From positions 1 through 36,321 of the forward strand of contig CALWCA010000018.1 in the NCBI GenBank assembly GCA_944376235.1: a stretch of DNA of 36,321 bases. The letters are read 5' to 3'. Under the pieces are notes generated by a model. That model did not search any database. It saw only the letters and a program-made list of their open reading frames with translations, and was not told the DNA's origin. Numbering within the stretch: the stretch's first letter is position 1; every line of letters starts with the position of its first letter. The translations under genes were made by a program, and so were the position numbers. Origin of the DNA: an uncultured Clostridia bacterium. GTDB taxonomy: Bacteria; Bacillota; Clostridia; Oscillospirales; Feifaniaceae. Positions 22,535-30,769 of the stretch are shown here, in pieces.

Positions 22535-23317
22535 ATGCAAATTCCCGTGAGCGGGACAACCATCCACTGTGAATTTTTGGGGGAGGGCCCCCGCACCGCC
22601 GTGGTGCTGCACGGCTGGGGCACGTCGATGGAGGTCATGCGCCCCATCACGCAGCATCTGGCCTCGCGCGGCTGGCGCGTGCTGAGCCTCGACTTTCCCG
22701 GCTTTGGTCAAAGCCCCCCGCCGCCCAAGGCCTGGGGCGTCCCCGAGTATGCCGACGCCACGGCGCAGCTGCTCGAGCGCCTTGACGTCCGCCGTCCCCT
22801 GCTGCTCGGCCACTCCTTCGGAGGCCGGGTCATCATCTATCTCACGGGGGCGCTCTCGTTTTCCGCCTTTCGCCTCGTTTTAGTGGGCGCTGCCGGCATC
22901 AAGCCGCCGCCCGGAAAGGCCAGCCGCAAAACCCGCCTTTTCAAGGCGGGAAAGGCCCTGCTCTCCCTGCTGCCCGCCTCCCTGCGCGAGCCGGCGCTCG
23001 AGAGGCTGCGCAACCACTTCGGCTCGGAGGACTACCGCGCCGCAAAGGGCGTCTTGCGCGAATGCCTTGTCAAATCCATCAATCTGGATTTGGCGCCCTT
23101 TCTGCCGGGCATTGACACCGAGGCCCTGTTGATCTGGGGCGACGCCGACACCGCAACCCCCCTGTGGCAGGGACAGCGCATGGAGCAGCTTTTGCCAAAC
23201 GCCGGCCTGGCCGTAATTCCCGGCGCCGGCCACTACACCTTTTTTGACAATCCTGCGCGCTTTTACGCCATCTTAGACAGCTATCTCTCGACGCTTCCAA
23301 GGGAGGATCCCTCATGA
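22535..23317 (+). CDS. Alpha/beta hydrolase
   Basis: 260 aa alpha/beta-hydrolase fold. The nucleophile elbow is LLGHSFGGR with S94. An oxyanion-loop HGWGTS lies at 26-31, a later aspartate in LIWGDADTATPL and a histidine in GAGHYTFFDNP complete the triad. No signal peptide is seen, so it is cytosolic. The ATG at 22535 follows AAAGGAGG. Its stop overlaps the start of the MurF-like gene by 4 bases, and ddl follows, so it probably serves the same pathway. Possibilities include hydrolysis of an ester or peptide linked to cell-wall precursors, but the substrate cannot be read from sequence. Confidence 0.9.
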   Translation: MQIPVSGTTIHCEFLGEGPRTAVVLHGWGTSMEVMRPITQHLASRGWRVLSLDFPGFGQSPPPPKAWGVPEYADATAQLLERLDVRRPLLLGHSFGGRVIIYLTGALSFSAFRLVLVGAAGIKPPPGKASRKTRLFKAGKALLSLLPASLREPALERLRNHFGSEDYRAAKGVLRECLVKSINLDLAPFLPGIDTEALLIWGDADTATPLWQGQRMEQLLPNAGLAVIPGAGHYTFFDNPARFYAILDSYLSTLPREDPS

Positions 23318-24894
23318 CCGACGCACTGCTTCCCCGTCTTGCGCTGCTGGCCGCCGCAGCCGTCTGGCAGGCCGCCCGCAGCCGCCATTATTTTCACATG
23401 CTCCAGCTCAACTCCTACCGCAACGAGCGCTACGCCGCATGGCTCTCCAAAAATGCGCCGCGTCTGTGGTTTTTTGCCGGCCTGCCGGGCGCCGTGGCAA
23501 CCGCCGTGGCCCTCACCATGGGCCTGCCCGGCATGCTGGCGGCCGCTTTTGGCTACGCTCTTGCCGCAATTTATACGCTTTGCGCCAAAAAGCCTGAGAA
23601 AAAGCCCTTTGTCGTCACCGACCGTGTCAAGCGACAGCTTCTTGCGGCGGCAGGGCTCGTGCTGGCGGCGCTGCTGCTCATCGCTCTCATCTGGCGCGCC
23701 GCGCCCTATTGGGGCGCCGGCCTGCTGCTGCTCTTCGTAAGCCTTCCCGTCCCCGTGGTACTGCCGCCTGCGGCAAACCGTCTCATGGCGGGGCGCGAGC
23801 GGCGCATTGCCGACTCCTTCGTGCGCTCGGCACAGCAAAAGCTGCAGTCCCAAAGGGACTTCATCGTCATCGGCGTCACGGGGAGCTACGGCAAGACCTC
23901 GGTCAAATATATCCTCTCGGAGCTGCTGCGCGAGAAATACAACACCCTTATGACCCCCGAGAGCTACAACACCACCATGGGTGTGGTGCGCACCGTCAAT
24001 GAGCAGCTGCGCCCGCAGCACCAGGTATTTGTGTGCGAGATGGGCGCCCGACAGGTGGGGGATATCAAGGAGATCTGCGACATCGTGCACCCGACCTACG
24101 GCATCATCACCTCGGTGGGCATCGCCCACCTTGAGACCTTCCACACCACCGAGAACATTCGGAAAACCAAATTTGAGCTGGCCGACAGCCTGCCGGAAAA
24201 CGGCGTTGCCTTTCTCAATTTCGACAGTACGCCGGTGGCGTCGGCGGGCTACACCCGTCCCCACGTCTCCTACGGACTGACGCCGGGGCTCGACTGCTAC
24301 AGCGACGACATCTCGGTCAGCGAGCAGGGCACCTCCTTCACGCTGCACTGCAAGGGCCGCGAGCCCCTGCGCCTGACCACCCGGCTGCTGGGCCGCCACA
24401 ACGTGCTCAACATCACGGGCGCGGCGGCGCTGGCGCTGCATCTGGGCGTCTCCCCCGCCGGCATCACGGCGGCGCTGCGCCGCTTGAAGCCCGTGCCCCA
24501 CCGCCTGGAGCTCAAAAACAACGGCGGCGTGATTGTCATTGACGATGCCTACAACTCCAACCCCGAAGGGGCCGCCGAGGCCCTGCGCGTCCTTGGAAGC
24601 CTGCAGGGCCGCCGGCGCATCCTCATCACGCCCGGCATGGTGGAGCTGGGCGAAAACGAGTATTCCGCCAACAGGGAGCTCGGCCGGGCGGCCGCGCCTC
24701 ACTGTGACGACGTGATTGCCGTGGGCCGCGTCAAGGACGCCCTCTTTGAGGGTCTGGACCGCGAGGGCTTTCCCGAGCAACGCCGCTACGCCGTCAAAAA
24801 CCTGCGCGAGGCGCTGGCGCTGCTGCCCCAGCTTCTGACCGGCCCGAGCGCCGTTTTGCTGGAAAACGATTTGACAGACGATATGGAGAGCTGA
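23314..24894 (+). CDS. Membrane-anchored Mur ligase, MurF-like
   Basis: 526 aa. The N-terminal 155 residues carry about five hydrophobic segments plus the stretch HMLQLNSYRNERYAAWL. This replaces the usual soluble MurF N-domain. The Mur ligase core starts at about 180 with the ATP loop GVTGSYGKTS (187-196), followed by ESYNTTMGV, EMGARQVGDI and the HLETF segment. The C-terminal domain has DDAYNSNPEG, a MurF-type motif. MurF adds D-Ala-D-Ala to UDP-MurNAc-tripeptide. The following ddl gene makes that dipeptide, supporting a MurF role, but the membrane anchor suggests a lipid-linked or specialised substrate. It is translationally coupled to the hydrolase (ATGA overlap). Confidence 0.87.
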   Translation: MTDALLPRLALLAAAAVWQAARSRHYFHMLQLNSYRNERYAAWLSKNAPRLWFFAGLPGAVATAVALTMGLPGMLAAAFGYALAAIYTLCAKKPEKKPFVVTDRVKRQLLAAAGLVLAALLLIALIWRAAPYWGAGLLLLFVSLPVPVVLPPAANRLMAGRERRIADSFVRSAQQKLQSQRDFIVIGVTGSYGKTSVKYILSELLREKYNTLMTPESYNTTMGVVRTVNEQLRPQHQVFVCEMGARQVGDIKEICDIVHPTYGIITSVGIAHLETFHTTENIRKTKFELADSLPENGVAFLNFDSTPVASAGYTRPHVSYGLTPGLDCYSDDISVSEQGTSFTLHCKGREPLRLTTRLLGRHNVLNITGAAALALHLGVSPAGITAALRRLKPVPHRLELKNNGGVIVIDDAYNSNPEGAAEALRVLGSLQGRRRILITPGMVELGENEYSANRELGRAAAPHCDDVIAVGRVKDALFEGLDREGFPEQRRYAVKNLREALALLPQLLTGPSAVLLENDLTDDMES

Positions 24895-24996
24895 CGCTTT
24901 CCCCGTCCCTGCGCCGGCCTTGTCTGGCCGCGCGCTCTTTTGTCCGCTTTCAAAGGGAATGCTCCCTTTCACAACACGATAAGGAGGCAAGCAGCT

Positions 24997-26190
24997 ATGA
25001 AACTGTCCGTTGGCGTATTTTTCGGAGGATGCTCCACCGAGCACGAGGTCTCGGTCATCTCGGCAGTGCAGGCCATGCATGCGCTGGACCCCGAGAAATA
25101 TCAGGTGACGCCCTTTTACACCACCAAGCAGGGGGTGCTCTACACCGGCGAGGCCCTGCTTCAAATTGAAAACTACCGCAATATCCCGGCGCTGCTCGAG
25201 CAGTGCACGCAGGCCGCCATCCTGCGCCGCAGCGAGTCGGAGGTCTGGGCCGTGCGCGCCCAGCCCAAGAAGTTCGGCAGCAACGACCTGGTGCGCCTGG
25301 ATCTGGCCTTTCCCATCGTACACGGCACCAATACGGAAGACGGCTCGATCCAGGGCTTCTTCGAAACGCTGCGCCTGCCCTATGTGGGCTGCGACGTGGC
25401 CTCCTCGGCGCTGGGCATGGACAAAATGGCTGCAAAGCAGGTGCTGGCGGCCGCGGGGCTGCCGGTGCTGCAGGGCGTGTGCTTCTACCACCGAGACTAT
25501 CTGCTCGACGAGCAGGCCCATCTCGAGCGCATCGAGGCGCTGGGGCCCTATCCCATCATTGTCAAGCCGGTCAACTTGGGCTCAAGCGTGGGCATCAAGG
25601 TGGCCTCCGACCGCGACGCGCTGCGCGAGGCCATCGACTATGCCTCTACCTTTGCCCCGAGGCTTCTGTGCGAGCGCGCCGTGACGGGACTGCGTGAAAT
25701 CAACTGCGCCGTGCTGGGCGACGAGCAGGAGGCCACCCCCTCCCTTTGCGAGGAGCCGGTGACGGCGGGGGAAATCCTGTCCTATGCCGACAAGTATATG
25801 TCCCAGGGCGGGGCCAAGGGCATGTCGGGCGCACAGCGCCGTCTGCCGGCCGAGCTGAGCGCCGAAAAAACGCAGGAAATCCAGTCGCTGGCCGTTGACG
25901 CCTTCCGTGCCATCGGCTGCAGTGGGGTGGTGCGCGTCGACTTCCTCATGGACACCGACGACGGCGACAAGGTCTATATCAACGAGCTCAACACCATCCC
26001 CGGCTCGCTCTCCTTTTATCTCTTTGCGCCTGCGGGGCTGCCCTATGAGGAGCTGCTCGACCGGCTCATCGACCTGGCCTTCAAGCGTCAGCGTCAGCGC
26101 GACAGCCTGACCTACAGCTACGAGACCAACATCTTTGACACCAAGGCCACCGGGATGCTCAAAGGCACCAAGGGAATCAAGGGGCTGTGA
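24997..26190 (+). CDS. ddl: D-alanine-D-alanine ligase
   Basis: 397 aa ATP-grasp enzyme making D-Ala-D-Ala for peptidoglycan. The N-terminus KLSVGVFFGGCSTEHEVSV has the Ddl glycine loop and E-H-E-V-S. FPIVHGTNTEDGSIQGFFE is the H-G-x-x-x-E-D-G segment, YPIIVKPVNLGSSVGI the ATP-binding region, and VDFLMD and INELNTIPGS the metal sites. The omega-loop segment SYADKYMSQ keeps the K-Y pair whose tyrosine marks D-Ala-D-Ala rather than D-Ala-D-lactate ligases; that specificity is inference. The ATG at 24997 follows ATAAGGAGG. It is third gene of the operon, 102 bases after the MurF-like gene, and ends at a strong terminator. Confidence 0.94.
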   Translation: MKLSVGVFFGGCSTEHEVSVISAVQAMHALDPEKYQVTPFYTTKQGVLYTGEALLQIENYRNIPALLEQCTQAAILRRSESEVWAVRAQPKKFGSNDLVRLDLAFPIVHGTNTEDGSIQGFFETLRLPYVGCDVASSALGMDKMAAKQVLAAAGLPVLQGVCFYHRDYLLDEQAHLERIEALGPYPIIVKPVNLGSSVGIKVASDRDALREAIDYASTFAPRLLCERAVTGLREINCAVLGDEQEATPSLCEEPVTAGEILSYADKYMSQGGAKGMSGAQRRLPAELSAEKTQEIQSLAVDAFRAIGCSGVVRVDFLMDTDDGDKVYINELNTIPGSLSFYLFAPAGLPYEELLDRLIDLAFKRQRQRDSLTYSYETNIFDTKATGMLKGTKGIKGL

Positions 26191-26199
26191 GGCCCTTTT

Positions 26200-26242
26200 G
26201 CCCCTTTGCCGGCCGCATTCGTCCGGCAAAGGGGCTTTTTTT
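26200..26242 (+). terminator. Terminator of the ddl operon
   Basis: 13-bp perfect stem GCCCCTTTGCCGG/CCGGCAAAGGGGC with a 10-base loop, then seven T. Confidence 0.92.
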
Positions 26243-26276
26243 CTCGTTTTTTGCCCGGTGCAACCAAAAGTTGCGG

Positions 26277-26307
26277 CCCCGGTTTCTGGCGTCCGGGCTT
26301 TTTTTCT
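26277..26307 (+). terminator. Possible second terminator after ddl
   Basis: CCCGG/CCGGG arms around a 10-base loop followed by TTTTTTT. It lies just before the XRE-family gene, preceded by a small GCAAC/GTTGC hairpin. It could also attenuate that gene. Confidence 0.4.
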
Positions 26308-26332
26308 GCTACGCTGTTTGCAGAGGTGATGC

Positions 26333-27136
26333 ATGATGACTCTTTCGCAGCACATTCGGCAGTGCCGGCAGCAGGCCGGGCTCTCGCAGGAGCAGGTGGC
26401 TGAGCTTGTCGGCGTCAGCCGGCAGGCCGTGGCAAAATGGGAGGCGGGGACAAGCGCGCCCAGCACCGAAAACCTGCTCAGGCTGGCGGGAATTTTCGGC
26501 GTAAGCGTGGACTCGCTGGTGCCCCGGGAGACCTCCCCTCTCCAAAAAGCTTCCCCTGCCCCCTGCGGTGCCGCCGACGCCGCGCCGCAGGAGACCTCCC
26601 CCGAACCGGCACAGAAGACGTCCGGCACAGCCGACGCCGCGAAGCGCGCCCTTTTGCGCCTTCTTGCCTGCGCCGGCTGCTACCTTGCGCTCTTCCTGCT
26701 GCTCAAGCTGCTCTTTGGTGACCTGCCGCAAAAAAGCCTCTTGGGCTGGCTGCTTGAAGACGGCAGCTCCGACTACCTGTTTGGCTGGCTGCTGCAGCGA
26801 AAGCTCTTTTGGCTTTGCATGGGCATCTCCTGCCTGGCCGCCCTGCTTGGGAAAACGCGCTTTGCGGCCGTCACCGTCATCTGCTTTGCGGCGGGACTTG
26901 CGCTGGGGCAGCTCTTTGGCCCAAACCCCGCAGGCGCCCCCTACGGGCACGGGCACTACGGCTGGGCCATCTGGGGCGGCATTTTTTTGCTCTCGCTTGC
27001 CATGGGCGGCATTTTGGAGCACATGCACGGCAAGGGCATCCCTCTTGGCAGCAAAAAGGGGGCGCTGTGGGCCGCCGCAACCGTGGCGGGCTGGGTCTTT
27101 GTGGTGGTCTTTGTGCAGCTCTCCAAGCTGCCGTAA
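26333..27136 (+). CDS. XRE-family transcriptional regulator with C-terminal membrane domain
   Basis: 267 aa. Residues 5-60 are a Cro/CI-type helix-turn-helix (IRQCRQQAGLSQEQVAELVGVSRQAVAKWEAG, recognition helix VSRQAVAKWE). A Pro/Ala/Thr-rich linker (66-100) leads to about four transmembrane helices (105-265) with a short HGHYGW loop. This membrane-tethered architecture is common in Firmicutes and suggests a sensor that binds DNA near the membrane; its signal and targets are unknown. Two tandem ATG codons (26333, 26336) follow GAGGTG; spacing slightly favours the second. No clear -35/-10 pair was found upstream. It is transcribed alone and converges with the SLH gene. Confidence 0.87.
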   Translation: MMTLSQHIRQCRQQAGLSQEQVAELVGVSRQAVAKWEAGTSAPSTENLLRLAGIFGVSVDSLVPRETSPLQKASPAPCGAADAAPQETSPEPAQKTSGTADAAKRALLRLLACAGCYLALFLLLKLLFGDLPQKSLLGWLLEDGSSDYLFGWLLQRKLFWLCMGISCLAALLGKTRFAAVTVICFAAGLALGQLFGPNPAGAPYGHGHYGWAIWGGIFLLSLAMGGILEHMHGKGIPLGSKKGALWAAATVAGWVFVVVFVQLSKLP

Positions 27137-27217
27137 CATGAGGCAGGTGCCTTTCCCTTTGTGCGGCGGCTCCCTCAAGAGGCCGGCCCCGCTTTTTTCA
27201 CAGGTCTTCCCCAAGCA

Positions 27218-27251
27218 AAAAGGGAGGGGCTGAGAACAGCCCCTCCCTTTT
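27218..27251. terminator. Bidirectional terminator between the XRE and SLH genes
   Basis: 15-bp perfect stem AAAAGGGAGGGGCTG/CAGCCCCTCCCTTTT with AGAA loop. GATTTTT follows on the plus strand. Confidence 0.9.
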
Positions 27252-27294
27252 GATTTTTCTTGAGCTGCAGCCTTTCCCGTGCCGCGCGGCCGCC

Positions 27295-28950
27295 TCACCC
27301 GAGATAGGTGAAAACGGCAACGGCACAGAGCTGCCCATCGACCGTGTTGAGCAGCAGGTCGGCCACATAGCAGCTGCCGCCGTTTGCGTCCGAAACGCCG
27401 ATGCTCTCCACCGAGGCGATTGAAACGTCGACCTCGTCGTCAAGCGCCAGCAGCCCATCCTCCCCGTCCTGCGGGAAGGCGTCTACCGTATAGACGGCGC
27501 CCTGGTCATACAGCGTGTAGACCGTGATGTCGGAATAAAAGTCCTCGCCCGGCACAACCACCCCGTCCTGCACGGTGTAGCCCTGAGAAAGCGAGATACC
27601 CTTGCCATCGCCGGGCAGCGCCGTCACGGCGCCGCGCACCCACCGGGGAGTGTCCTGCCCCGTCTGCAGCAGCTTGACAAGCTGATCCACGGCGCCGTCC
27701 TCCCCGATCCGCAGGCGCACATAGCTGCGTCCCGCCATCAGATAATCCTCGTCGCTGCCCTGGGGCGCGAAAAGCGCGTCTCCCGACGTGGCCTTGGTCA
27801 GCAGCGTCATCTCCTCCCCGGCCACCAAAACGTTCAGCAGATAGCGGCTTTTGCCCTTGTCGCTGACCATGCTGGCGCTCTCGAGCAGGCCGTAGTACAC
27901 TCCCGTCTTGGAGAGGTCGCCCGGCGCAGACACCAGCATAGCCTGTACGACGCCCTCCTCCTGCACGCAGGTCAAAACCTTGCAGGTGGACACGCCGCTG
28001 CCCCCGTTTATCATGGGCAGATCGTCCCTGTCAATCACGGTATAGCCGATTCCGGTGTCCTCGGTCCCGATCATCTGATAGATGACGGTGTCCTCCGTCA
28101 CCTTGGCCGCAACCTCCGGGTCGTCGGGGTTTCCAAGCTTGAGCTCGTTGGAAATGTTGCTAAACTGCGTGGCAAGCTGAGAGGCGTCGATACCTGTTTC
28201 AAGCTCGGCCGCCTGCGTCAGCGACAGCAGCAGGCCCCCCTCGGTGGCGCTGTAGGAAAAGAGCACGCCCACCAGCTTGTCGGGCAGCTCCAGCCCGGAC
28301 ACCGGCGTCAGCAGCAGCTTGCTGCCGTCTGCCCGCATCAGGCAAAGCCTGCCGTTTTGCATCCCAAGGCCCAGCGCAAGCTCTTCTTCCGATTCGAGAT
28401 TTTGCAGCGTGTTCCAGGCCATCTGCGCCACGCTGCCCCTGGTGCAGCCCTCCTGCGGCACTCCTTCCAGCAGGCCGGCCTGCCGCGCCGCCTCCAGATA
28501 CCCATCGGGAAAGCTCAGATTGTCCTGCGACAGCCCCGAGGCAATCAGCAGCATCTTGGCCGCCTCCGGCAGGCTCACCGTGTCCTGCGGCCAGAACAGC
28601 CCGTCGTCCCGGCCTTCAATGGCCCCCGTCTGCACGGCCCAGGCAACGGCCGACGCGGACCAGCGCTCCTGTTCCACGTCGGGGAAGGGCGCCTGCTCCA
28701 CCGAAACCTCCTGCTGCTTTGCCAGCAGATTTTTCAAAAGCTGGGCAAACTCCTCTCTCGTGTAGCTTTGGTCGGGACGATAGCTCCCGTCGGGATAGCC
28801 CGCAATCACGCCCAGCTCATACAGCGCGTCTATGGCCTGCGCGTAGGGCGAGGTCTCCTGCGTCACGTCCGAAAAGGCCCCGGCCGATACGGGGGCCGCA
28901 AAGAGCAGCAGCGCGAGCACCGCCGCCCCTGTCCTGCGCAACAACTTCAT
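27295..28950 (-). CDS. SLH-domain surface protein
   Basis: 551 aa with a Sec signal peptide (MKLLRR, hydrophobic core, cleavage near VSA-GAF at residue 23). Two clear SLH domains follow: about 26-75 (FSDVTQETSPYAQAIDALYE... GYPDGSYRPD... TREEFAQLL) and 89-138 (FPDVEQERW...). A degenerate third lies at about 147-182. SLH domains bind pyruvylated secondary cell-wall polymers. The remaining C-terminal region (about 190-551), rich in beta-type sequence, is not recognised. The ATG at 28950 follows GGAGGA. It lies 40 bases downstream of a membrane-anchored protein gene, forming a likely two-gene envelope operon. Confidence 0.9.
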   Translation of the reverse strand: MKLLRRTGAAVLALLLFAAPVSAGAFSDVTQETSPYAQAIDALYELGVIAGYPDGSYRPDQSYTREEFAQLLKNLLAKQQEVSVEQAPFPDVEQERWSASAVAWAVQTGAIEGRDDGLFWPQDTVSLPEAAKMLLIASGLSQDNLSFPDGYLEAARQAGLLEGVPQEGCTRGSVAQMAWNTLQNLESEEELALGLGMQNGRLCLMRADGSKLLLTPVSGLELPDKLVGVLFSYSATEGGLLLSLTQAAELETGIDASQLATQFSNISNELKLGNPDDPEVAAKVTEDTVIYQMIGTEDTGIGYTVIDRDDLPMINGGSGVSTCKVLTCVQEEGVVQAMLVSAPGDLSKTGVYYGLLESASMVSDKGKSRYLLNVLVAGEEMTLLTKATSGDALFAPQGSDEDYLMAGRSYVRLRIGEDGAVDQLVKLLQTGQDTPRWVRGAVTALPGDGKGISLSQGYTVQDGVVVPGEDFYSDITVYTLYDQGAVYTVDAFPQDGEDGLLALDDEVDVSIASVESIGVSDANGGSCYVADLLLNTVDGQLCAVAVFTYLG

Positions 28951-28989
28951 GGCAAATCCTCCTTCTCTCAATTTGATGCCTTCGTCTGC

Positions 28990-29787
28990 CTATTCCAGCG
29001 TCTCGACGGATTTGACGAGCGGCAGATCGCCCGAGAGATCCATTACAATGCGGCGCACAGCCGTCAGCGTGCTCTGCTCGGTCTCCACGTCGTCCTCATA
29101 GCAGTCCACCGTCAGTTCCACGATGTCGCCCTCCGTCTCGCAGCTCTTCACCTTGGCATATCCCGCCACGTCAATTCCATAGGAGGGCGCCGAATACCGG
29201 CTGGTAATCACGTCAAACTTGAAGTCGCCAAACCTTTCGATGGAGTGGTGGTTGAGCACGCTGTCGTAGCCAAGCTCCTCGCTTGCCACCTTTTCCACCG
29301 ATTCGGCCGTGACATATACACGGTCTTCACTGGCCACCGCCCCTCCGGCAAATGCAGGATTTTTCAGGCTCTCCCACACGCCGTAGGCAATGATGTAGTC
29401 GTTTTCCACCGCCTTGATGTCGGTAAAATCGGGGAAGTTGAGCGACACCAGCGAAGCAATGGTGCCTGCATACAGGGTGTCCCCCTCCATCAAAGCGGCA
29501 TAATCCACTTCCTGACCGGTAAACATCTGGGCCACCCGTTCAGCCGTGGCCTGTTCCTGGCCTTGCTCCTGTTGCTGGGACTGGCTGATGGTCTCCTCAT
29601 AACGGGTGGCTTCGTCGCTGCTTCCCGGGGGAAGCACCTCATCGGCCGACCGCAGCGCGCGCCACGCACTGCGCAGTCCGAAAAAAGCCAGTCCCAAAAT
29701 GACGACCCAAACAGCCAGCCCATACAGCAGCGTCTTCCCGAGCTGGCCTGTCATCTCGGGCTCCAGCGCCCGCCGATGCTTTGTCAT
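28990..29787 (-). CDS. Membrane-anchored extracytoplasmic protein of unknown function
   Basis: 265 aa. A short cytoplasmic N-terminus (KHRRALEPEMTGQ) is followed by one transmembrane helix (about 16-38, YGLAVWVVILGLAFFGL). A Ser/Glu/Gln-rich linker (50-85, including EETISQSQQQEQGQEQATAE) and an outer domain of about 180 residues follow. I recognise no family. The ATG at 29787 follows AAGGAGG. It is upstream of the SLH gene in the same orientation, so both products probably act at the envelope, perhaps as partners (inference). Confidence 0.78.
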   Translation of the reverse strand: MTKHRRALEPEMTGQLGKTLLYGLAVWVVILGLAFFGLRSAWRALRSADEVLPPGSSDEATRYEETISQSQQQEQGQEQATAERVAQMFTGQEVDYAALMEGDTLYAGTIASLVSLNFPDFTDIKAVENDYIIAYGVWESLKNPAFAGGAVASEDRVYVTAESVEKVASEELGYDSVLNHHSIERFGDFKFDVITSRYSAPSYGIDVAGYAKVKSCETEGDIVELTVDCYEDDVETEQSTLTAVRRIVMDLSGDLPLVKSVETLE

Positions 29788-29839
29788 GCCTTTTAACCTC
29801 CTTGCACACAAAACGGCCAAACTGCCGCCAAACGCAAGA

Positions 29840-29870
29840 CAAGGCGGGAGCTCCCGCCTTGCGCGTTTTT
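29840..29870. terminator. Perfect 22-bp palindrome downstream of the Lrp gene
   Basis: CAAGGCGGGAG/CTCCCGCCTTG with no loop bases, followed by CGCG and TTTTT on the plus strand. On the minus strand, which ends the Lrp gene, the T run is weak (TCTTG). Confidence 0.5.
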
Positions 29871-29975
29871 CCGCCGCATCGCCTTTCGGCTCCTGCTGAA
29901 ATTAGACGATGGCGCACGCAGGGAAGTTCCCCTTCCCAAAAGGGCTCCCCCGCTCTTTTCCCTTGTCGTTTCCCC

Positions 29976-30446
29976 TTATAATTCAATGGGGAAATTGAGC
30001 TTCACCGTGGACAAAATGATGGCCGTCGATGTCTTGGACACGCCCACCGCCGCCTTGATGCGGGCAAGCAGCTGCTCCAGGGAGGCCGTCGACGCCGTGA
30101 TAATCTTGAGCTGATAGTCATACTCCCCCGTGACAGAATAGCACTCCAGCACGTCGGGCTCGCTTGTCACCAGATCGCGGAAGGCCGCGCCCACCGCCAG
30201 GTCGGGGTTGCCCATTGCCACCAGCATGATGGCCATGACTTCCTTGCCCAATTTGGAATTGTTTAAAATGGCCGTGTATCTCTCAATAATCCCTGCATTT
30301 TCCAACTTGCGCAGACGCTCACTGACCGCCGGCACAGACATGCCGATATTCTCTGCGATGTCTGAAGCCGTGGTTCTTGCGTTGATTTGCAGCAGCTTAA
30401 TAATTTTCGTATCGACGGCATCAATTTTTTTCGTTTTGTCGGCCAT
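29976..30446 (-). CDS. Lrp/AsnC family transcriptional regulator
   Basis: 156 aa. The N-terminal winged helix-turn-helix (about 8-58) contains IDAVDTKIIKLLQINARTTASDIAENIGMS and VSERLRKLENAGII, the Lrp signature. The C-terminal RAM domain (about 68-150) carries CYSVTGEYDYQLKI, where effector amino acids bind in homologues. It probably senses an amino acid and controls amino-acid metabolism; the target genes are unknown but may include neighbours. The ATG at 30446 follows GGAGACGGGGGA. Its own promoter gives a leader of about 100 bases with small hairpins, a place for autoregulation. Confidence 0.93.
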   Translation of the reverse strand: MADKTKKIDAVDTKIIKLLQINARTTASDIAENIGMSVPAVSERLRKLENAGIIERYTAILNNSKLGKEVMAIMLVAMGNPDLAVGAAFRDLVTSEPDVLECYSVTGEYDYQLKIITASTASLEQLLARIKAAVGVSKTSTAIILSTVKLNFPIEL

Positions 30447-30554
30447 AAATCCCCCGTCTCCTCCCTTATTTCCTTGATTTTGTGCAGAGTCTTGCGCCCT
30501 GCACAAGAGTATCTTTGCGCGGACTGTGCGCAGTCCGACGAACATGTCAGATTT

Positions 30555-30583
30555 ATTATAGAGGAAAACCCGTAAAATTTCAA
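30555..30583 (-). promoter_or_regulatory. Promoter of the Lrp/AsnC gene
   Basis: Minus strand TTGAAA (30583-30578), 17-base spacer, TATAAT (30560-30555). The leader to the ATG contains a GGACT/AGTCC hairpin and GCAG/CTGC arms. The remaining stretch 30584-30769 is AT-rich and shows no gene. Confidence 0.8.
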
Positions 30584-30769
30584 CGCTTTTTCAAAGTTTT
30601 TTAGAAAATGCCTAATTTTTTCAAATTGTATTTTCCAGCGTTTCATTCTTTCAAGGTCTTCAGCCCTTCCAAAGCGCGCCTATGCGCATAACAATCTCCT
30701 TTTTGTGCATGCTGATAGCGGAGAAAATTCATTGCGCCGGCCCGCGCCGGCCCTACAAGGAGAGTTGTC

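Noticed and set aside
23281-25521. Long antisense frame (about 746 codons) across the MurF-like and ddl genes
   Set aside because: A high-GC antisense shadow spanning two real genes; low-complexity His/Gln/Gly-rich translation with no family resemblance.
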